52,079 nt of DNA from Pseudoalteromonas piscicida. Its GTDB lineage: Bacteria; Pseudomonadota; Gammaproteobacteria; Enterobacterales; Alteromonadaceae. The notes below the pieces were generated by a model. That model searched no databases. It was not told the DNA's origin and saw only the letters and a list, made by a program, of their open reading frames with translations. The translations under genes were made by a program, and so were the position numbers. Positions 40,598 to 49,844 of the stretch are shown here, piece after piece. The stretch covers positions 1-52,079 of the forward strand of contig NZ_NKHF01000087.1 of NCBI RefSeq assembly GCF_002744175.1, written 5' to 3'. The number at the start of each line of letters is the position of its first letter. Within the stretch, counting starts at the first letter, position 1.

Positions 40598-43096
40598 TTA
40601 CTTTATTGAACGTCCTGGTTTTTCTTCTAGCGGTTTGTCAGGCCACCGGTGTTTTGGATATCTGCCACGCATGTCTTTTGCTACATCAAAGTAGGAAGTT
40701 CGCCAGAAGTTTGCTAAGTCACTTGTGGTTTGAATCGGCCTTTTGGCAGGTGATAGCAACTCAAAACGTACCGCAACTTTTCCTTCTGCTAGCATTGGTG
40801 ACACTAATTGCCCAAACATTTCTTGTAGCACAACAGAGACTGTGGGGCCTTGATGCTCATCATAGCGTATCGCGACACGCTTGCCGCTCGGAGTAAAATA
40901 AAATTCGGGCGCTTGCGTCTCAAGCTGTTGCTGTTGTTCCCAAGTAAGTATTGCCTGCAGTAAATTAAAGATATCCAATTGTTTTAGCTGCTTGATTGAG
41001 CTTACGCCTGTCATATAAGGTAAAAGCCAAGTATCAAGCTGCGCTATTAGGCTTGCTTCGGTGATAATTGGAAAAGTATCAAGCTGTTCACCGAGCCATT
41101 TTGCTCTAGCTAACCAAGCTTGGCTTTTCGCTGACCAATTGAGCAGCCCAAGGCCTTCTTCTGTTAAAATATCTTTTACACAAGCCTCAAATGCGGCGGT
41201 GGGGATCTTACTCAGGTTTTGCTCTGCTAACACGAGTGATTGATAGCTTAGCTGACGTCGACCTAGCACGGCCTCTTTCTTGCTATCTAACTGATATCGA
41301 CTAACTTCCTTTAGCTCTGACGCAAGCTGCTCAAGCAAAGTTTGTTTTTCTACCGCGCAAGCTAAAAATACCAAACCATCTTTATTCTTGCCATCAACAT
41401 CACAAACTATTAGGTAATCTTCACCTTGAAGTGTATCTCCTTCTCTTAGGGTAACTCCCCGCCCGTTGGCAAGTAGGTAACGGCTATCTCCACTTGATCG
41501 CCTTTGTGCTATCCGATCGGGAAAAGCATAAATCAGTAAACTCGCTGTATGTGTTTGAATATCACTCAGTGAGATACGCTCAATATTCAGTGTAATTCCT
41601 ATCTTTTGTGCAAAAGACCTTGCGAGCTTTAATACTTGCTCAGTGGCCGCCCGGTGTAACCGATATGCTCTAGATGCAGCTGATCTATCTTTGAGAAACT
41701 CGCTTAAGGCAAGTATCCGCTCACAAATATCACTGCTCGCTGCTTGTATTTGAATATCTCGCTCACTCAGTAACGCCGCAACTAAACAAGCTAGTTGCTG
41801 TTCAATCATTGATTTACTGCGCAATAGCATGCTAGCCAGTCTAGGTGTGACGCCTAGTTGCAACGAGGTTTGACCGGTTGGTAATATTTTATTTTGGGCG
41901 TCAACTAGGCCCAATGCATGGTTTAGCTGACTGGCTACAGCAAAATGTCGCTCTGGTGGCGGGCTAAGCCAATTTGCATCTTGATACTGCGTCACCCCCC
42001 AAGCACTGAGCTCCAACGTTAGATCCGAAAGATCTGTAGTGGTGACCTCTTCTGGCTGGAAGTCTTTCAAGGCATGGTGATCACTTTCTCGCCATAGCCG
42101 TATACAGTGCCCGGCCTGCAAACGCCCTGCTCGTCCTGCTCGTTGGGTTGCCGAGGCTTTTGAAACCATCACTGTGTCTAACCTCGACAGGCCACTCTTC
42201 ACGTCATACGAGAGACGCTTCTCAAGCCCAGAGTCAATCACCATGGTGATCCCTTCAATAGTCAAGCTAGTTTCTGCGATATTCGTTGCGAAAATGACTC
42301 GCCTGGAGTCATGCTGACTTTTAGAGAGTACTTTTTCTTGTTCAGACAAGGGTAAACCGCCGTATAAGGGAAGAAGCATAACCTCTTCTGCGAAAGCGAC
42401 TTTACTTGCCTCAATACTACGCGAGATCTCCGCCTGCCCAGGTAGAAAGACCAAAATATCGCCACTCGTTTGCAAGGTAAATGCGCGACGCAGAGCATTT
42501 ACTATATGGTCAGACAAATATTGACGCGGCTTACCAAAGTATTCCACTTCTACGGGGTATGTTTTTCCAGGGCAAGATAATGCCGGAGCATCATCTAGAT
42601 AGTTAGATATTAACTCGACGTCTATTGTTGCAGACATCACCAGTAATTTAAGATCTTCTCTATAAGCTTGCTGTACTTCATATGCCAGCATCAGTGCCAA
42701 ATCGGCATGAATAGACCGCTCATGAAATTCATCAAAAATAATCAGTGCTACATCGGTCAATTCAGGGTCAGCTTGCAAGCGACGCGTCAGCACTCCCTCT
42801 GTCACGATCTCTAAGCGTGTATTAGATGAAACTCGCCGCTCATTACGAATTTGATAACCAACCTGCTCGCCAACGGCTTCCCCAAGTTGTTTTGCCAAAT
42901 AGGTCGCAATCGACTTTGCCGCTACCCGGCGGGGCTCAAGCATAATTATCTTCTTGTTGTCGAATAAGTTGGCTTGCAATAACCGCAAAGGCACCAGGGT
43001 TGATTTACCTGCACCTGGCTCAGCTTGCAGCACCAAGCGATTATCAGCGGTTAAGGTGGTAATAATTTCGGGGATGACAGCTTCAATAGGCAGCAA
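40598..43096 (-). CDS. hrpB: ATP-dependent RNA helicase HrpB
   Basis: An 832-residue DEAH-type helicase: Walker A QAEPGAGKST, motif II DEFHERS, motif III SATID, FLPGQAEI, motif VI QRAGRAGRLQAGHCIRLW, and the long HrpB C-terminal domain ending with RYPKHRWPD. The length and the C-terminal RGRYPKHxWPD motif are specific to HrpB, whose cellular RNA target is not settled. No ATG fits; TTG 43096 begins LLPIEAVIPEI in line with known HrpB N-termini, and upstream there is an in-frame stop after about ten codons. Confidence 0.92.
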   Translation of the reverse strand: MLPIEAVIPEIITTLTADNRLVLQAEPGAGKSTLVPLRLLQANLFDNKKIIMLEPRRVAAKSIATYLAKQLGEAVGEQVGYQIRNERRVSSNTRLEIVTEGVLTRRLQADPELTDVALIIFDEFHERSIHADLALMLAYEVQQAYREDLKLLVMSATIDVELISNYLDDAPALSCPGKTYPVEVEYFGKPRQYLSDHIVNALRRAFTLQTSGDILVFLPGQAEISRSIEASKVAFAEEVMLLPLYGGLPLSEQEKVLSKSQHDSRRVIFATNIAETSLTIEGITMVIDSGLEKRLSYDVKSGLSRLDTVMVSKASATQRAGRAGRLQAGHCIRLWRESDHHALKDFQPEEVTTTDLSDLTLELSAWGVTQYQDANWLSPPPERHFAVASQLNHALGLVDAQNKILPTGQTSLQLGVTPRLASMLLRSKSMIEQQLACLVAALLSERDIQIQAASSDICERILALSEFLKDRSAASRAYRLHRAATEQVLKLARSFAQKIGITLNIERISLSDIQTHTASLLIYAFPDRIAQRRSSGDSRYLLANGRGVTLREGDTLQGEDYLIVCDVDGKNKDGLVFLACAVEKQTLLEQLASELKEVSRYQLDSKKEAVLGRRQLSYQSLVLAEQNLSKIPTAAFEACVKDILTEEGLGLLNWSAKSQAWLARAKWLGEQLDTFPIITEASLIAQLDTWLLPYMTGVSSIKQLKQLDIFNLLQAILTWEQQQQLETQAPEFYFTPSGKRVAIRYDEHQGPTVSVVLQEMFGQLVSPMLAEGKVAVRFELLSPAKRPIQTTSDLANFWRTSYFDVAKDMRGRYPKHRWPDKPLEEKPGRSIK

Positions 43097-43183
43097 AACT
43101 AATCGCGCTTTGTTATTTTATCTTACGCAATATAATACACCTAAACCTAAGTAGGATGCATGTATATACGCTGTTGAATTCGC

Positions 43184-45052
43184 CTACCCAGCCTTTCTAG
43201 AGTAACTCAATGCTGCAATATTAGAGGAAGTTTTTACTGTTCCCGCTTGTAAATGACCATGTAGATTTTGCACAATTTGTGCCCCTGTTACCTGACTATC
43301 ACTGTCTTCGGTATAAACGCCGACCCAAGCATTGCGATGAGACTCTTTGGCAAGATACAACCCCCCATCCGCCAATTCGAGTATCTGCTCCCAGGTTAGT
43401 TTTTCTGGTTGGGATGGGAAAAACGGGAATGGCGCAAACCCAATAGAGCAAGTACAGTTAATCACTTGGTCGTTAACCATAAATGGATAGATTTCTACCT
43501 GAGCGCGGATCCGCTCTGCGATTTCCTGGGCGCTGGAGCTTGATATTTCAGGCATTACCAACATAAACTCTTCTCCGCCCCAACGCACTAAGATGTCTGA
43601 GTCTCGGGTGCATTGTTTCAAAATTTCAGCAAAGTCCTGCAGCACAATATCTCCGGCGGCGTGCCCAAAGGTATCATTGATTTTTTTGAAGTGGTCAATA
43701 TCAACAATCATAAAAATAAGATCTGCGTGTTGCTTGAACTGGGCGGTTTGCCAATGTTGTTTGCAGGTTTCAATTTTGCCATCAATCACACTGAAAAAAT
43801 GATGACGATTACTCAGCCCTGTTAAACTATCTGTAAAGCTCAAGGTTTGTAGACGCTTGTTACGCTCTGCCAGCTCTTCAGTTCGGGCTGTTACTTGGTG
43901 CTCAAGCAACTTTGTGTAACGTCGATTTTGCCAACGCCAGTAACCAACGGTGATTAAAATAAATATCAACAACGCAACAAGTAGCCAACGTTGCTGGCTC
44001 AATCTGGCATTTTCGATTTGTTGTTGGTGGGCCACAATCACCTTAGCTTGCTGAGCATTATCTCGCTCAAGCGCATCAAGTGCTTGCTTTTGCTGTGCAA
44101 GTGAGTACTGCGCCTCCAGCTTCAATAACTTGTTATTACGCTTTTGAAGATTCAGCGAGTTTTCAGTCACCGTATAACGCTTGAGGTAGCGATGTGCTTC
44201 TTGATAATCTCCGAGCTGTGCGTAAGCACTGGCCAGCGTCCATTGCAACTGAGATTGAAACAATAAAAACCGCGTACCTAAGGTATCTTTAAGGCCAGCT
44301 TGAGCCAACTCAATAGCGTTTTTATAGTCACCACTTTGGAGTGCGATCCTTGCTCGTTGTGTAGCTGCCATGAGCCGCATTCGTTGGTTCTTAATAAGAT
44401 ACTTGGAGTCGTCTAATGCATCTATTATCGCTTTGGCCTGTCTGTATTCTCCCAATTGTAAATGGGACCAAGAGCGAGTAAGATTTAATTGTGCGATGGT
44501 TTCTTTGCGGATTGCAGCAAGCGGCGAGATAGTCGCAGTACTAAGCGCTAATCTATAAGCACCTTTGTCCATATATAAACGGGCTTGCCACAAGCTTATC
44601 TCCGCCTTAAGTTGGGCATTATCTTCAATTTGATTTGCCAATAGCAAGGCTTTGTCTAAGTAGCGCTGAGCCAGTTCAAAACTCTCAAGGTCGATATCCA
44701 AGTGCGCAATCGCAAGATAGGTGTTGGCTTTTAACGCTTTATTATTATCCGTGTCGGCAAGTTGCAAAGCTTGTTGATGTAACTCTAATCCATCCTCAAA
44801 CTCTCCAAAATGTTGAACAATACTTCCCTCAAGCAGCAACGCTTTTATCTGCATAGATTTGTTCCCTTGCGCGCGTGCTTGTTCTTTTAATGCCCGAACA
44901 CCCGGTAAAAGTGCCAAATCATAATCTTCTTCTACTGAGAAAAACAACGCATCGTACCGTTGCTGCATCTGTACTTTTGATTCATAAGCACAAACGCTTG
45001 TCACTAAACAAAACAACACCACAACATGAGTTATAACAAGTGTAAGCCGCAT
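43184..45052 (-). CDS. TPR-containing membrane diguanylate cyclase (GGDEF)
   Basis: About 622 residues: signal peptide (MRLTLVITHVVVLFCLVTSVCA), some seven TPR-like helical repeats in the periplasm up to residue 320, a coiled coil, a membrane helix (WLLVALLIFILITVGYWRW) and a cytoplasmic GGDEF domain with the active motif GGEEF and an inhibitory RxxD site (RDSD) five residues before it. It should make cyclic di-GMP and be product-inhibited. ATG 45052 has GAGGGG five bases upstream and shares one base with the stop of the binding protein gene, so the two are translationally coupled. Confidence 0.92.
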   Translation of the reverse strand: MRLTLVITHVVVLFCLVTSVCAYESKVQMQQRYDALFFSVEEDYDLALLPGVRALKEQARAQGNKSMQIKALLLEGSIVQHFGEFEDGLELHQQALQLADTDNNKALKANTYLAIAHLDIDLESFELAQRYLDKALLLANQIEDNAQLKAEISLWQARLYMDKGAYRLALSTATISPLAAIRKETIAQLNLTRSWSHLQLGEYRQAKAIIDALDDSKYLIKNQRMRLMAATQRARIALQSGDYKNAIELAQAGLKDTLGTRFLLFQSQLQWTLASAYAQLGDYQEAHRYLKRYTVTENSLNLQKRNNKLLKLEAQYSLAQQKQALDALERDNAQQAKVIVAHQQQIENARLSQQRWLLVALLIFILITVGYWRWQNRRYTKLLEHQVTARTEELAERNKRLQTLSFTDSLTGLSNRHHFFSVIDGKIETCKQHWQTAQFKQHADLIFMIVDIDHFKKINDTFGHAAGDIVLQDFAEILKQCTRDSDILVRWGGEEFMLVMPEISSSSAQEIAERIRAQVEIYPFMVNDQVINCTCSIGFAPFPFFPSQPEKLTWEQILELADGGLYLAKESHRNAWVGVYTEDSDSQVTGAQIVQNLHGHLQAGTVKTSSNIAALSYSRKAG

Positions 45053-45936
45053 CAATTCCCCTCAACCATCATGCTAGCATTGGCGACTTGCCAGTCCGCC
45101 ACTTGTTCATTAATGAAACCAGATTCAGTTAGCGCTTTTCGGATCACACCGCGTCGCTTCAATATTTTTAATCCACGGTTTAACGCTGCAAATATTTGCG
45201 CACCTTCAGGGTGGCTTTTACTAACCACAAAGTGTCTAGAATCCGGTAAGACGACCTTAATGTTCTCAATTGGCACGTATTCTTTCCCCTCAAAATTAAG
45301 GGTTAAGTTACTGCTCACACTAAAGTTGATAAGCATGGTATCGACCACATCGCTCTCCACCATTTTTAACATGGTTTCCCATGGGCCGATAAAACTCACC
45401 CTATTTAAGTCTGTATTCATTAGGGCCCGCCAATCAACTCGCCATTGTGGATTGGATACCACATCAAGCTGTTGAAGTTGGGATAGCGGAGTTTGCTGCA
45501 ACGCGACGTTGCGTTTTGTCACATACAACCCAGCTTCATACTCGCCCACTTCAACGATAGGCTCAGAAATAAACAGTGAACCGCGATAATCAACAATATT
45601 CTCATGCCATACGCTACGAGCAAGAATTAAGCTTTCACCAGCGATAAGATCAGAAAACTCTAAAATGTTTACAGAGGGCTTTGGATTAAACACGACCTTT
45701 CGTGTTTCACCACCGAGAAAAAGCGCTTGTTGAAGCAGCACCATTTCGATGATTTCAATATGAGAGCCTTTGGTGGTCGGGTGAAAAGTGTCAACATCTA
45801 AGACGTTACGGCCTGCAAGGAAGTCCTCGTACCGCTCGCTAAAGTTTTCGCTACTGATGATATCAACAACAAGCTGATTGCTTCCCCAACAAAGATTGGA
45901 AATAAATAGGAATGAAAACAACCACTTTATCTTCAT
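45052..45936 (-). CDS. Periplasmic solute-binding protein paired with a diguanylate cyclase
   Basis: A 294-residue protein with a signal peptide (MKIKWLFSFLFISNLCWG) and a type-II binding fold of the SBP_bac_3 kind (ESLILARSVWHENIVDYRGSL, then VVLPDSRHFVVSKSHPEGAQ and a C-terminal ALNRGLKILKRRGVIRKAL). No ABC transporter genes are present. The stop overlaps the start of a cyclase with a periplasmic TPR domain, which suggests that it presents a ligand signal to the cyclase (inference). Confidence 0.75.
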   Translation of the reverse strand: MKIKWLFSFLFISNLCWGSNQLVVDIISSENFSERYEDFLAGRNVLDVDTFHPTTKGSHIEIIEMVLLQQALFLGGETRKVVFNPKPSVNILEFSDLIAGESLILARSVWHENIVDYRGSLFISEPIVEVGEYEAGLYVTKRNVALQQTPLSQLQQLDVVSNPQWRVDWRALMNTDLNRVSFIGPWETMLKMVESDVVDTMLINFSVSSNLTLNFEGKEYVPIENIKVVLPDSRHFVVSKSHPEGAQIFAALNRGLKILKRRGVIRKALTESGFINEQVADWQVANASMMVEGN

Positions 45937-46093
45937 TGTTGAGTAAAGCCTTATTATTAACAGCGATTCAATCTATTATACGATAACCGGACCTCACTTG
46001 TTAACTATAAAACAACATTAGCTAATGAATTTGGATGCTTAACGTGCGTTGCTTCTCTCAAGCACTTCTATTTTCTGGATATTATTTATAACG

Positions 46094-46117
46094 AAAGCCC
46101 TATATTGATAGGGCTTA
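46094..46117 (-). terminator. Terminator of the metA-metH operon
   Basis: A nine-base stem AAGCCCTAT-caat-ATAGGGCTT with a T-containing tail on the minus strand lies eleven bases after the metH stop. It closes the three-gene methionine operon. Confidence 0.75.
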
Positions 46118-46127
46118 GTTGTATCAA

Positions 46128-48755
46128 TTACGCGGGTTCGTAACCTAGGTTTGGTGCCAGCCAGCGTTCAGCCTCTGCCAATGGCATCCTCTGACGCGCA
46201 GCGTAATCTTCAACTTGATCCTGTTGAATACTGGCCACAGCGAAATATTTTGAGTCAGGGTGAGAGAAATACCAACCTGATACAGCAGCACCAGGCCACA
46301 TTGCATAGGAGCTTGTCAGCTTCATCCCAATACGATTTTCAACATCTAACAGCTGCCAGATTTTTTGTTTCTCTGTGTGCTCTGGACACGCAGGATAACC
46401 AGGCGCTGGACGGATCCCTTGGTAGTTTTCGCGGATCAACTCTTCATTGCTCAACGCTTCGTCCGCTGCAAACCCCCAATGTACTTTGCGTACTTGCTCA
46501 TGCAAGTATTCTGCAAATGCTTCTGCTAGGCGATCTGCTACCGCTTTGATCATGATCTTGTTGTAGTCGTCTTGCTTGGCATCAAATGCCTCTGCTAAGT
46601 CATCTTCTTCAAGACCGCCAGTTACGGCAAATGCACCGAAATAATCAGGTGTGCCTTTAGGCGCGATATAATCCGACAAACAATAGTTAGGGAAATCGGT
46701 TTTTTCGGTTTGTTGACGTAACTGACATGAGGTTACCAATACTTCGCTACGCGACTCATCTTTGTAAATCTCAATATCGTCACCCACACGATTCGCAGGG
46801 AACAACCCGATCACACCTAGTGGTTGCAAACTACCATCGTGTTGCAATTGATCTAACATGGCATTGGCATCGTGAAACAGCTTTTGCGCCTCTTCACCAA
46901 CCACCTCGTCTTGCAAAATACGAGGGTATTTACCGGCCAGCGACCAAGTCATAAAAAAAGGTGTCCAGTCAATATAATCACGTAGTGTTTTGATGCTTAC
47001 GTCTTTAAATTCGGTGATCCCCAACTTGCTCGGCACCGGTGGCGTGTAGCTTTGCCAATCAATTTTTACCGCATTATCGCGCGCACGCGCCAAGGTAACC
47101 GGTTTTGAACGAGGCTTTTTACGCGCCTGCTGCTCCCGTACTTTGACGTATTCATCCGCGGTTTTTGCTAAAAACTCAGGCTTTTGTGTTTTACTTAGCA
47201 AGCTAGATACCACACCAACCGCGCGACTGGCGTTATTAACGTAGATCACACCTTTATCGTACTGAGGTTCAATTTTAACCGCCGTATGCGCTTTCGATGT
47301 GGTTGCCCCACCAATAAGTAGTGGAATATCAAAACCGCGACGTGTCATTTCTTTCGCCACATGTACCATTTCATCAAGGGATGGCGTAATAAGACCAGAC
47401 AGGCCAATCACATCAGCGTTTTCATCAATGGCCGTTTGCAGAATTTTCTCTGCTGGCACCATCACACCTAAATCCACCACTTCATAATTATTACATTGCA
47501 GTACCACGCCCACGATGTTTTTGCCGATGTCGTGTACATCGCCCTTAACGGTGGCCATGATCACTTTACCGTTACTAGAGCCTTCTTCTTTTTCGGCCTC
47601 AATGTAAGGGTCAAGGTAGGCAACCGCGCGCTTCATTACTCGAGCAGATTTCACCACTTGAGGTAGGAACATTTTGCCTGCGCCAAATAAGTCGCCAACC
47701 ACGTTCATGCCATCCATTAGTGGCCCTTCGATCACTTGGATTGGTTTATCAAACTGTTGACGACAAGCTTCGGTATCTTCGTCGATAAACTCAGTGATCC
47801 CTTTAACTAAGGCGTGTTCCAAACGTTTTTCGACAGGCCAAGTGCGCCACTCTAAATCTTCTTGCTTCTCGGCTTGCGCCATACCTGAATATTTCGGTGC
47901 AATTTCAACTAATCGCTCACCAGCACCAGCGTCGGTATTGAGGATCACATCCTCAACGGCATCACGGAGTTCTGATGGAATATCGTCATACACAGCAAGC
48001 TGACCGGCATTGACGATCCCCATATCCATACCCGCTTTAATCGCATGGTAAAGAAACACAGAGTGGATCGCTTCACGCACAGGATTGTTACCACGGAACG
48101 AGAAAGATACGTTCGATACGCCCCCAGACACCTTACAGTGCGGCAGGTTTTGCTTAATTCTGCGCGTACCCTCGATAAATTCTACGGCATAGTTATCGTG
48201 CTCTTCGATCCCCGTTGCCACCGCGAAAATATTCGGATCAAAAATAATGTCTTCCGGTGGGAAACCCAACTCGTCAACTAAGATTTTGTAAGAGCGCTGG
48301 CAGATCTCAAATTTTCTGTCTGCGGTTTCCGCTTGACCAGCTTCATCAAATGCCATCACCACCACAGCAGCACCAAAACGCTTGATAATTTTGGCTTGGT
48401 GGATAAAGGGTGCCTCACCCTCTTTCAACGAGATTGAGTTTACGATGGCTTTACCCTGAATACATTTCAACCCCGCTTCGATGACTTCCCACTTGGACGA
48501 GTCAACCATGATAGGTACTTTAGAAATATCAGGCTCAGAAGCAATCAGATTTAAAAACTTCACCATCGCGGCTTTTGAGTCCAACATGGCTTCATCCATG
48601 TTGATGTCGATCACCTGAGCGCCATTTTCAACCTGCTCTCTGGCAACATCTAAAGCGGTCTCGTAATCTTCTTCTAAGATAAGACGCTTAAACCTTGCGG
48701 ATCCCGTCACATTGGTACGTTCACCGACGTTGGTAAATACTGCTGTTTGTGTCAT
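46128..48755 (-). CDS. metH: Cobalamin-dependent methionine synthase, folate/B12/activation subunit (MetH C-terminal part)
   Basis: An 875-residue protein that equals MetH from its second domain on: pterin-binding barrel (FTNVGERTNVTGSARF, DINMDEAMLDSKAA), the B12 domain with GDVHDIGKNIVG (His ligand of cobalt) and LIGGATTSKAHTAVKI, and the AdoMet reactivation domain (YQGIRPAPGYPACPEH, MWPGAAVSGWYFSHPDS). The homocysteine domain is a separate gene nine bases upstream. ATG 48755 has AGGA overlapping the previous stop, so the split is real at the sequence level and not a simple frameshift. It transfers the methyl of methyl-THF to cobalamin and on to homocysteine. Confidence 0.92.
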   Translation of the reverse strand: MTQTAVFTNVGERTNVTGSARFKRLILEEDYETALDVAREQVENGAQVIDINMDEAMLDSKAAMVKFLNLIASEPDISKVPIMVDSSKWEVIEAGLKCIQGKAIVNSISLKEGEAPFIHQAKIIKRFGAAVVVMAFDEAGQAETADRKFEICQRSYKILVDELGFPPEDIIFDPNIFAVATGIEEHDNYAVEFIEGTRRIKQNLPHCKVSGGVSNVSFSFRGNNPVREAIHSVFLYHAIKAGMDMGIVNAGQLAVYDDIPSELRDAVEDVILNTDAGAGERLVEIAPKYSGMAQAEKQEDLEWRTWPVEKRLEHALVKGITEFIDEDTEACRQQFDKPIQVIEGPLMDGMNVVGDLFGAGKMFLPQVVKSARVMKRAVAYLDPYIEAEKEEGSSNGKVIMATVKGDVHDIGKNIVGVVLQCNNYEVVDLGVMVPAEKILQTAIDENADVIGLSGLITPSLDEMVHVAKEMTRRGFDIPLLIGGATTSKAHTAVKIEPQYDKGVIYVNNASRAVGVVSSLLSKTQKPEFLAKTADEYVKVREQQARKKPRSKPVTLARARDNAVKIDWQSYTPPVPSKLGITEFKDVSIKTLRDYIDWTPFFMTWSLAGKYPRILQDEVVGEEAQKLFHDANAMLDQLQHDGSLQPLGVIGLFPANRVGDDIEIYKDESRSEVLVTSCQLRQQTEKTDFPNYCLSDYIAPKGTPDYFGAFAVTGGLEEDDLAEAFDAKQDDYNKIMIKAVADRLAEAFAEYLHEQVRKVHWGFAADEALSNEELIRENYQGIRPAPGYPACPEHTEKQKIWQLLDVENRIGMKLTSSYAMWPGAAVSGWYFSHPDSKYFAVASIQQDQVEDYAARQRMPLAEAERWLAPNLGYEPA

Positions 48756-48764
48756 GGTGAATTC

Positions 48765-49844
48765 CTAGTTTAAGTTGCACGCTTCAAGGCCAGCCAAGCG
48801 CATACGCACTTCAATATCTGGCAACACTCGTGGCGCGGTATTCGCAAGGCCATTGGCAAAAGCGCGAATATGCTCTGGTGTTGTACCACAACAGCCGCCA
48901 ACAATATTGATAAACCCTTCGTTACCCCAATCGATGATTTCTTGCGCCATTTCTTCGGCTTCTAAGTCGTATTCACCAAACTCGTTTGGAAGACCTGCAT
49001 TTGGATGTACGGAAGTAAAGGTCTCACAAACCCGTGATAGTTCTTCTACGTACTGTCTGAGCAGATCTGGGCCCAATGCGCAGTTAAGGCCGATAGAGAT
49101 TGGCTTTATATGGCGGATAGAGTTATAAAACGCTTCTGTTGTTTGCCCTGATAACGTGCGACCGGAAGCATCGGTAATTGTGCCCGAGATCATAACCGGT
49201 AAAGTGACACCCGCTTGCTCAAACGCTTCTTCTACACCGTAAGACGCCGCTTTGGCGTTAAGCGTATCAAAAATAGTCTCTATCAAAATCAGGTGCGCAC
49301 CGCCCTCAATGAGTGCTAGCGTTGATTCGACGTAAGCTTCAACCAATTTATCAAAGGTGATATTACGAAAACCTGGGTCGTTTACATCTGGAGAAATCGA
49401 ACAGGTTTTAGACGTCGGACCAAGTACCCCCGCCACATAGCGAGGTTTACTCGGGTCTTTGGTGGTAAATTCATCACACACCGCACGCGCAAGCTTTGCC
49501 GATTCAAGATTAATTTCGCGGCTCAGGCTTGCCATGTCGTAATCTTCCATTGAGATTGTGGTGGCATTAAACGTATTGGTTTCAATGATATCCGCGCCAG
49601 CAGCAAGATAATCACGATGGATCTGTTTGATTATCTCGGGCTGAGTCAAACTTAATAAGTCGTTGTTGCCTTTGATAAGGACATGCCAGTCTTTAAAGCG
49701 CTCGCCACGATAGTCTTGTTCTTCTAACTTGTGCTTTTGGATCATCGTGCCCATGGCACCATCTAAGATAAGAATACGTTGTTGCATCGCTTGTTTAAGC
49801 TGCTCTGCAATTTGCTCACCGTTTACGGCTAAGTTATTCGGCAT
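48765..49844 (-). CDS. metH: Methionine synthase, homocysteine-binding subunit (MetH N-terminal part)
   Basis: A 359-residue homocysteine methyltransferase domain: LDGAMGTMIQKHKLEEQDYRG, ADIIETNTFNAT, and zinc ligands in GLNCALGP and IVGGCCGTTPEHI. It corresponds to residues 1-350 of E. coli MetH and ends in RLAGLEACNLN, where the full-length enzyme would run on into the folate domain. It overlaps metA by eleven bases and is followed by the larger subunit, with which it should form a two-chain enzyme. Confidence 0.9.
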   Translation of the reverse strand: MPNNLAVNGEQIAEQLKQAMQQRILILDGAMGTMIQKHKLEEQDYRGERFKDWHVLIKGNNDLLSLTQPEIIKQIHRDYLAAGADIIETNTFNATTISMEDYDMASLSREINLESAKLARAVCDEFTTKDPSKPRYVAGVLGPTSKTCSISPDVNDPGFRNITFDKLVEAYVESTLALIEGGAHLILIETIFDTLNAKAASYGVEEAFEQAGVTLPVMISGTITDASGRTLSGQTTEAFYNSIRHIKPISIGLNCALGPDLLRQYVEELSRVCETFTSVHPNAGLPNEFGEYDLEAEEMAQEIIDWGNEGFINIVGGCCGTTPEHIRAFANGLANTAPRVLPDIEVRMRLAGLEACNLN

